18,880 bases of DNA from an uncultured Eubacteriales bacterium (GTDB lineage: Bacteria > Bacillota > Clostridia > Oscillospirales > CAG-382): assembly GCA_934446675.1 (NCBI GenBank), contig CAKSEL010000020.1, positions 1-18,880 on the forward strand, given 5' to 3'. Numbering within the stretch: position 1 is the stretch's first letter; each line of letters starts with the position of its first letter. The position numbers and the translations under genes are program-made. Below, piece after piece: positions 14,661 through 18,880 of the stretch. The notes beneath the pieces were generated by a model that was given only the letters and a program-made list of their open reading frames with translations, had not been told where the DNA came from and searched no databases.

Positions 14661-14981
14661 ATGGAAATCAAGGAAAAAGTAGCTCGACTCCAGGGACTCA
14701 TGGAAGGCATGAAGTTCGACACCGAGACTAACGAAGGAAAGCTCATTTCGGGTATTATCGACGTTCTCGGCGACATAAGCGCAGAGCTTGATACTCTTTA
14801 CGACGATGTAGATTCGCTGTATGAGTATGCAGACGAGCTTGACAGCGATCTCGGCGACGTTGAATCCGAGGTTTACGATCTCGATTATGACGACGAAGAT
14901 GATGACGATTACGACGAGTGCTACGGCTGTGAAGCAGATGACTGCGAAGGCTGCGAAAACGCTTCAGAAGGCGACGAATAA
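14661..14981 (+). CDS. CD1247-type acidic protein with a short cysteine cluster
   Basis: A 106-residue, strongly acidic protein. Residues 1-~60 (KEKVARLQGLMEGMKF through GKLISGIIDVLGDIS and following heptads) match my recollection of the CD1247 N-terminal domain of Clostridia and form a predicted helix or coiled coil. Residues ~65-85 are nearly all Asp/Glu/Tyr. The tail CYGCEADDCEGC gives four cysteines in two CxxC pairs, a possible metal site. Longer members end in a full zinc-ribbon-like segment; this one stops soon after the cysteines. GAGGTG lies six bases before ATG. It sits after efp, an arrangement I recall in related genomes. Function unknown. Confidence 0.78.
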   Translation: MEIKEKVARLQGLMEGMKFDTETNEGKLISGIIDVLGDISAELDTLYDDVDSLYEYADELDSDLGDVESEVYDLDYDDEDDDDYDECYGCEADDCEGCENASEGDE

Positions 14982-15014
14982 TTGCCTTTTGACAGTTGAA
15001 TAAGAGTTAAAACG

Positions 15015-15050
15015 AGGCGCATGGATAAAACCGTGCGCTTTTTGTTTTTG
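15015..15050 (+). terminator. Intrinsic terminator after the CD1247-type gene
   Basis: GCGCATGG (15017-15024) pairs with CCGTGCGC (15031-15038) with one G-T pair, loop ATAAAA, followed by TTTTTTGTTTTTG. Confidence 0.85.
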
Positions 15051-15093
15051 CAAAATGCCGTGCGTTAAAAATGTAAACTTATCATGAATGATA

Positions 15094-15124
15094 TTGACTT
15101 TACAATAGTTGTAAGGTTTATAAT
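15094..15124 (+). promoter_or_regulatory. Promoter with 19-bp spacer and dyad (MerR-type) before the MATE gene
   Basis: TTGACT (15094-15099) and TATAAT (15119-15124) are 19 bp apart. The spacer holds the inverted repeat TTACAA-TAG-TTGTAA (15100-15114), extendable with CT/GG flanks. This over-long spacer with a central dyad is the hallmark of MerR-family activated promoters. A TTTATA with 17-bp spacing (15117-15122) overlaps and could be the real -10. Confidence 0.6.
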
Positions 15125-15157
15125 GTGTGAGTAAAAGCAAAGAGGAGATGGTTCAAA

Positions 15158-16528
15158 GTGGAAAAGAACCTTACAACGGGCAGTGTTTTTAAGAATATAG
15201 TGTATTTTTCGCTGCCGTATCTGCTTTCGTATTTTTTGCAGACGCTGTACGGAATGGCGGATCTGTATATAATCGGGCAGTATGAGGGCGTTGCAAGCAC
15301 AACGGCGGTTTCGATAGGTTCACAGGTTATGCATATGCTGACGGTAATGATAGTCGGGCTTGCAATGGGAACGACGGTCGGCGTAGGGCAGGCGGTCGGC
15401 GCGCAGGACAAAAAGAAGATCTCCGCGTGCGTAGGAAATACCATCACGCTGTTTATGTCGCTTTCTGTTGTTCTGGCGGCTGCGCTTTTGCTCTGCGTAA
15501 AGCCGATTGTGGGACTTGTGTCAACTCCGTCGGACGCGGTTATCGGTACGGAGGCTTATTTAAAGGTCTGCTTTGCCGGAATACCGTTCATAACGGCGTA
15601 TAATATAATAAGTTCGATTTTCCGCGGTCTTGGCGACTCGAAAAGTCCTATGTATTTCATAGCTGCGGCGTGCATTGCAAATATCGCGCTGGACTATCTG
15701 TTTATGGGCGCGCTGCATATGGGTCCTGTCGGCGCGGCGCTCGGAACGACGCTTTCTCAGACGTTGAGTGTTGTAATTGCGCTTGCCGCGATAAAGGTCA
15801 AAAAGCTCGGCGTTTCTGTGCGCAAAGGCGATCTGAAACCGCAAAAAGGTGTAATGGGTGCGCTTTTAAGGACGGGAGTTCCGATTGCGGTGCAGGACGG
15901 ACTTATTCAGATAGCATTTCTTATAATAACGGTAATAGCGAACAAGCGCGGACTTGATGACGCGGCGGCTGTCGGCATCGTCGAGAAGATAATCAGCTTT
16001 GTGTTCCTTGTTCCGTCGTCTATGCTGTCTGCCGTTTCGGCACTTTGCTCGCAGAATATAGGCGCCGGCAAAAAGGACAGGGCAGTGCTTACTCTGAGAT
16101 ATGCCGTACTTATCGCGACCGGATTCGGACTTATAGTAAGTACCGTTGTTCAGTTCTGTGCTGTGGATATAGTGTCGCTGTTTACCGACGCGTCGACCGC
16201 AGACGGTGCGAATGTTGTAAGGCTCGGAAGTCAGTATTTTAAGGGGTATATTTTTGACTGCATTTTTGCAGGTATTCACTTTTCCTTTTCCGGATATTTC
16301 TGCGCGTGCGGCAGGTCCGAAATCTCGTTTCTCCATAATGTCGTCGCAGTTTTTCTCGTCCGTGTTCCCGGCGTTTACCTTATGTCAAAAATGTTCGCCG
16401 ATACTCTCTTCCCAATGGGACTTGCTACTGCAACCGGCTCTCTCCTCTCCGTAATAATCTGCATTATCGCATTTCTGATAATTTCCCGAAAGAGCGCGAG
16501 GAAGGACGCTAGAGAGGACGCGCTTTAA
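15158..16528 (+). CDS. MATE family multidrug/Na+ antiporter-type exporter
   Basis: A 456-residue membrane protein with about 12 helices in two homologous halves. Each half has MATE features: the N-terminus SVFKNIVYFSLPYLLSYFLQ and LYGMADLYIIGQY, then VGLAMGTTVGVGQAVGAQDK; the second half has TGVPIAVQDGLIQIAFLIIT and SMLSAVSALCSQNIGAGKKDRA. MATE proteins export cationic drugs or metabolites using H+ or Na+ gradients. Start is GTG at 15158 with GAGGAG ten bases upstream; the ATG at 15148 is out of frame. The gene stands alone between a terminator and the repeat. Its last residues, ARKDAREDAL, are encoded by a GGACGC-rich tract that continues into repeat copy B. Confidence 0.93.
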   Translation: MEKNLTTGSVFKNIVYFSLPYLLSYFLQTLYGMADLYIIGQYEGVASTTAVSIGSQVMHMLTVMIVGLAMGTTVGVGQAVGAQDKKKISACVGNTITLFMSLSVVLAAALLLCVKPIVGLVSTPSDAVIGTEAYLKVCFAGIPFITAYNIISSIFRGLGDSKSPMYFIAAACIANIALDYLFMGALHMGPVGAALGTTLSQTLSVVIALAAIKVKKLGVSVRKGDLKPQKGVMGALLRTGVPIAVQDGLIQIAFLIITVIANKRGLDDAAAVGIVEKIISFVFLVPSSMLSAVSALCSQNIGAGKKDRAVLTLRYAVLIATGFGLIVSTVVQFCAVDIVSLFTDASTADGANVVRLGSQYFKGYIFDCIFAGIHFSFSGYFCACGRSEISFLHNVVAVFLVRVPGVYLMSKMFADTLFPMGLATATGSLLSVIICIIAFLIISRKSARKDAREDAL

Positions 16529-16558
16529 AGGGTACGAGGAATACGCGAGGGAGAACGC

Positions 16559-16720
16559 GCTTTCTTTTTGAAAAGAAAGCTGCAAAGAAAACGATAGCCC
16601 CTAAATAAGAACAGAACTGTGGGATACTCTCTGCCGCCAGCTTGTACCGTCAGCCACCAAAAGGCAGGCGTCTGACTCAAATCTGAGCAGGTGCGTGAGC
16701 AAGCTATGGAAACATAGTAC
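16559..16720 (+). ncRNA. Candidate structured RNA module, copy B (unassigned class)
   Basis: Palindrome GCTTTCTTTT (16559-16568) with AAAAGAAAGC (16571-16580). CGATAG (16592-16597) faces CTGCCG (16631-16636) with one A-C mismatch and a T-G pair; CCC (16598-16600) faces GGG (16621-16623). The hairpin after TACC starts GTCAG (16649-16653) and ends CTGAC (16672-16676), unlike copy A in sequence but equal in position. CAGGTGCGTGAG is conserved, then CTATG-GAAA-CATAG (16704-16717) and AGTAC. About 160 nt, as in copy A. Transcription is not shown. Confidence 0.4.
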
Positions 16721-16742
16721 GAGGTATGATTTAATAAAAGAT

Positions 16743-16785
16743 AACTCTGTGCGTTGGATTTAATTTCGCACAGAGTTTTTTGTTA
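16743..16785 (+). terminator. Strong terminator-like hairpin within repeat copy B
   Basis: Perfect 11-bp stem AACTCTGTGCG (16743-16753) with CGCACAGAGTT (16767-16777), then TTTTTGTT. It directly follows the structured module, as expected if that module is transcribed on the plus strand or if this ends exporter transcription. The corresponding hairpin in copy A has no T tail. Confidence 0.75.
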
Positions 16786-16798
16786 TACAAAAAGTAAC

Positions 16799-16857
16799 AT
16801 TCAGCAAAGTCATCTTGCCGTAGGCAAGATGGGCAGAAAACTTTGTCCTGTTGACTG
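16799..16857 (+). repeat. Conserved hairpin block of repeat copy B
   Basis: Shoulders AGTCA (16808-16812) and TGACT (16852-16856) pair. The inner hairpin TCTTGCC (16813-16819), loop GTA, GGCAAGA (16823-16829) replaces CTCGC/GCGAG of copy A with compensating changes. Confidence 0.7.
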
Positions 16858-17047
16858 TTGGAGAATATGAAAAATAACACTTTTCCGAACCGATTTAATT
16901 CGTACAAAACCCCATATCCGCGCGCCTGTCGCGCGGCGATTTTGCGACACAATTTCAGGGACAGTGCGAAACGAGTTTTTTTGAGCTTTTGGAGGCGTAG
17001 TTAGTTGCGGTGTGCATTTACACTCTTTAGAGTGAAATCCTCCACGT

Positions 17048-17089
17048 AGCCACGCTTTCGCGGCGGCGTTTGAGCGGCGAACGGCTTTT
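17048..17089 (+). repeat. 42-nt block identical to copy A
   Basis: Identical to 8265-8306. In this copy the CACTCTTTAGAGTG palindrome lies 13 bp before it instead of after it. Confidence 0.85.
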
Positions 17090-17214
17090 CGATAGTTTAT
17101 CCTCGCAGGAGGACTTTTCTCCGCAGAAAAGCGTCAGGATAGAGTTGCACATGGCAGTGGATAACCAGTTTCCGCCCTAGCCAAGCAAAAAATTGTAGTT
17201 AACCTTGCCCAAAA

Positions 17215-17397
17215 TCAATAGTTTCTGTCGTGTATCAGCCTGTATTTCAGCTTCGTGGCCTCGCCGCCGCGAATGTGCCGCTCGGATTTGTTTTTCTCAA
17301 GTACATTTTTTACAAGTCCGCTTAAAACCTTGTCCGTTTCCGGAAGTCTTACCGTTATGTCTTTATGTACTGATAGATGAACATTGATACTTTTCGT
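17215..17397 (-). pseudogene. 3' remnant of an unrecognised gene next to the recombinase
   Basis: The minus strand has an open frame of about 60 codons with no usable start, from just after TAG (17400-17398) to TGA (17217-17215). It reads VHKDITVRLPETDKVLSG and ends RHIRGGEATKLKYRLIH, then DRNY. Its codons are GC-richer and resemble the resident genes rather than the AT-rich recombinase it overlaps at 17363-17397. I do not recognise the family. It could be the tail of a gene interrupted by the element carrying the recombinase. It could also be a chance open frame, though the basic, helix-compatible sequence looks protein-like. Confidence 0.45.
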
Positions 17398-18880
17398 CTA
17401 ATCCTATGTCTGCAAGGAGCCTTAAGTATATGTCAATATGCCCGTCTTCAGCCACTTCAATGCGGTCTATGACCCGTTTCAGCATTTCATTGGTAATTTC
17501 GGCAGTACTCAGGATATCGCCTATGCTCTTGAATGTATCTGTCAGCCCGTATTCAAGCTTGTCCGCCTGTGTGATGCCGAACTTTATCATCTTAAGCTTT
17601 TCTTCAAGCTTTTTGATTTGGTTATTGGTTAAGCCGGTCTTCTCCTTTAAGTCTTCCATTGAAATAATGTCATTATCATACATATCGACATATTTTTGAC
17701 GGCTCTTTTTCAGTTTTTCTATCTCTTTTGTTATTTCTTTTTCAGTTTTAAGATTTTGGTGCATCGGTGCGTAATTCTTGTTAAAGTCGCTTACGATTTT
17801 CTTAATAACTTTTTGCTTATCTTCAATCAGTTCTGTAAGATATTGCTTGATGGAAGCAAGCAGTTCACCTTCGTCTATGACCGTTTTGTTATTACAGGAA
17901 TCTGCTCCGTTGATATTCCGTCCGCAACACACCCAAGTATATTTATAACCGATTTTAACTTTTCGTTTGGCTTGCCTGAAGAAGTGTCCGCAATCACTGC
18001 ATTTAAGCAAGGTGCTGAATACATGCTTGCAGTCTTTTCGCTGCCCCTGAGAGAATTTTTGTTTGTTTATCTCCATCTTTTTTTGAGCAATCTCAAAGGT
18101 ATCTATATCTACAATCGCAAGATCAGGTTTCTCTGTGACTTTCCATTCTTCTTCAGGCTTATCAATTCTGTCGCCTGTCAGGAAATCCTTTACTTCTTCT
18201 TTGCCATTGATAATAATTCCGCAGTACATCCTGTTGGTAAGAATTCTGCAAATTCCGTTTTGCGTCCATTTGCATCCTCGCTTTGTTTTAATATTTTCTT
18301 CGTTAAGAATTTTCGCGATTTTGCTTGCGCCATATTCTTCGTTTATGTACATTTGATATATTCGGCGAACTACATTTGCTTCAAAGGGGTTAATGTTTAG
18401 GTTAAAGTAATCGCCGATAATTTTATCATATCCATACACAAGATTCGGCACCTTGCCTTTTTCAGCGTTTAAGCTTTTACTAAATTTGATTCTCTTGGAT
18501 GTGTTTTCGCTTTCCTGTTGTGCTACCATCGCAAGCATAGTGAGCACCAATTCTCCGTCCTCAGTTGACAAATTAGTGTTTACGAACACAACAGGTATTC
18601 CTATAGCTTTTAGTTCCCTTATTGATTGCAGGAAGTCGACCACGTTTCTTGCCATTCTCGATATGTCTTTTGTTACCACCATATCAAATTTGCCAAGCCT
18701 TGCATCCCGCATCAGTCTCATAAATTCAGGACGCTTTCGCATCTGTGTTCCTGAAATGCCTTCGTCTGCATACATATGAGTAATTTCGTGATTGTTTCTT
18801 TCTGCAAATTCACCATAGAATTTTTTCTGCATTTCCAAGCTATTTAGCTGATCTGCTTTGTCAGTTGATACTCTGCAATA
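17363..18880 (-). CDS. Large serine recombinase, 5' end beyond the window
   Basis: 505 residues are visible. The frame stays open to the right edge and reads YCRVSTDKADQLNSLEMQKK there, so the catalytic Ser codon (18868-18866) is present and only a few N-terminal residues are missing; a TTG at 18838 is not the start. The resolvase domain continues with ADEGISGTQMRKRPEF, VVTKDISRMARNVVDFL and ESENTSKRIKFS. A Recombinase domain (around LVYGYDKIIGDYFNLN and TNRMYCGIIINGK) follows, then a zinc ribbon (CSDCGHFF, CC, CNN), a long lysine/glutamate-rich coiled coil and a C-terminal segment. Such enzymes integrate and excise phages and transposons. The gene is more AT-rich than its neighbours, suggesting recent transfer. 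Any cargo would lie to the right. Confidence 0.92.
   Translation of the reverse strand, partial: YCRVSTDKADQLNSLEMQKKFYGEFAERNNHEITHMYADEGISGTQMRKRPEFMRLMRDARLGKFDMVVTKDISRMARNVVDFLQSIRELKAIGIPVVFVNTNLSTEDGELVLTMLAMVAQQESENTSKRIKFSKSLNAEKGKVPNLVYGYDKIIGDYFNLNINPFEANVVRRIYQMYINEEYGASKIAKILNEENIKTKRGCKWTQNGICRILTNRMYCGIIINGKEEVKDFLTGDRIDKPEEEWKVTEKPDLAIVDIDTFEIAQKKMEINKQKFSQGQRKDCKHVFSTLLKCSDCGHFFRQAKRKVKIGYKYTWVCCGRNINGADSCNNKTVIDEGELLASIKQYLTELIEDKQKVIKKIVSDFNKNYAPMHQNLKTEKEITKEIEKLKKSRQKYVDMYDNDIISMEDLKEKTGLTNNQIKKLEEKLKMIKFGITQADKLEYGLTDTFKSIGDILSTAEITNEMLKRVIDRIEVAEDGHIDIYLRLLADIGLDEKYQCSSIST

Larger units (their letters stand above)
16516..17159 (+). repeat. Modular intergenic repeat element, copy B
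   Basis: Second copy, same orientation as copy A. Left edge is the GGACGCG and GGGTACGAGG..TACGCG tract within and after the exporter's end. It is followed by the palindrome (16559-16580), the structured module (to 16720), a variable hairpin with T tail (16743-16784), hairpin block (16799-16857), AAAAATAACACTT (16870-16882), AACCCCATATC (to 16918), CACTCTTTAGAGTG (17021-17034), the identical 42-nt block (17048-17089), a local hairpin CTTTTCT/AGAAAAG (17114-17130) and the identical 21-nt end block (17139-17159). Compared with copy A the 14-nt palindrome precedes rather than follows the 42-nt block. Confidence 0.85.

Noticed and set aside
17205..17387. Plus-strand 60-codon frame before the recombinase
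   Set aside because: It is antisense to the more protein-like minus-strand remnant, rich in Cys/Pro/Arg, and lacks a ribosome site.
1..18880. CRISPR array, tRNA or rRNA genes, prophage structural genes
   Set aside because: No evenly spaced direct repeats, cloverleaf-like sequence or rRNA-like stretch was seen. The recombinase is the only mobile-element protein in view.

Overview
The window looks like chromosomal DNA of an anaerobic Clostridia (Firmicutes), probably near the Ruminococcaceae/Oscillospiraceae. Evidence: strong GGAGG-type ribosome binding sites, near-consensus SigA promoters with 17-bp spacers, an IspH-ribosomal protein S1 fusion, a CD1247-type acidic protein and a DUF4358 lipoprotein. 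Most genes are of moderate GC with many GCG/GTC/TCG-rich codons; the recombinase at the right edge is clearly more AT-rich. The assignment rests on gene families and gene order as remembered; no database was searched.

Layout. 1-143: end of an upstream unit (terminator) and a SigA promoter. 154-588: small membrane protein. 734-4306: surface cluster of a DUF4358 lipoprotein, an MBOAT acyltransferase and an AlgX/DHHW-like SGNH protein, probably a cell-surface polymer O-acylation set. 4317-5641: lrgB and lrgA on the minus strand, divergent from a RpiR-type regulator (5636-6499). 6480-7817: HI0933/BaiN-like flavoprotein overlapping the regulator. 7818-8467: no gene; copy A of a modular intergenic repeat. 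8468-11838: tightly overlapped cmk-plsC-ispH/rpsA. 11921-13877: endonuclease IV-like protein and M24B Xaa-Pro peptidase, overlapping. 13908-14981: efp with its own promoter, then a CD1247-type acidic protein. 15094-16528: MATE exporter behind a promoter with MerR-type geometry. 16529-17362: copy B of the modular repeat, then the 3' remnant of an interrupted or lost gene. 17363-18880: large serine recombinase on the minus strand, cut by the right edge of the window just before its catalytic serine motif.

The most unusual content is the pair of about 570-600 bp intergenic elements (from about 7785 to 8375 and from about 16516 to 17159). Each starts inside or directly at the 3' end of a coding sequence. 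Each contains the same conserved blocks, separated by segments that differ in sequence but fold into equivalent hairpins, and one block has changed order between copies. Compensatory changes in several stems suggest selection on RNA (or single-stranded DNA) structure. The sequence resembles no RNA class I can name. Copy A sits between the flavoprotein and cmk, a place usually uninterrupted in related genomes (from memory).

Other points of interest: an in-frame Shine-Dalgarno and ATG at the IspH/S1 junction that could give free S1; a 19-bp-spacer promoter with a dyad before the exporter; an endonuclease IV homologue with a Lys where a metal-binding Asp is expected; and a gene remnant abutting the serine recombinase that may mark an integration junction.
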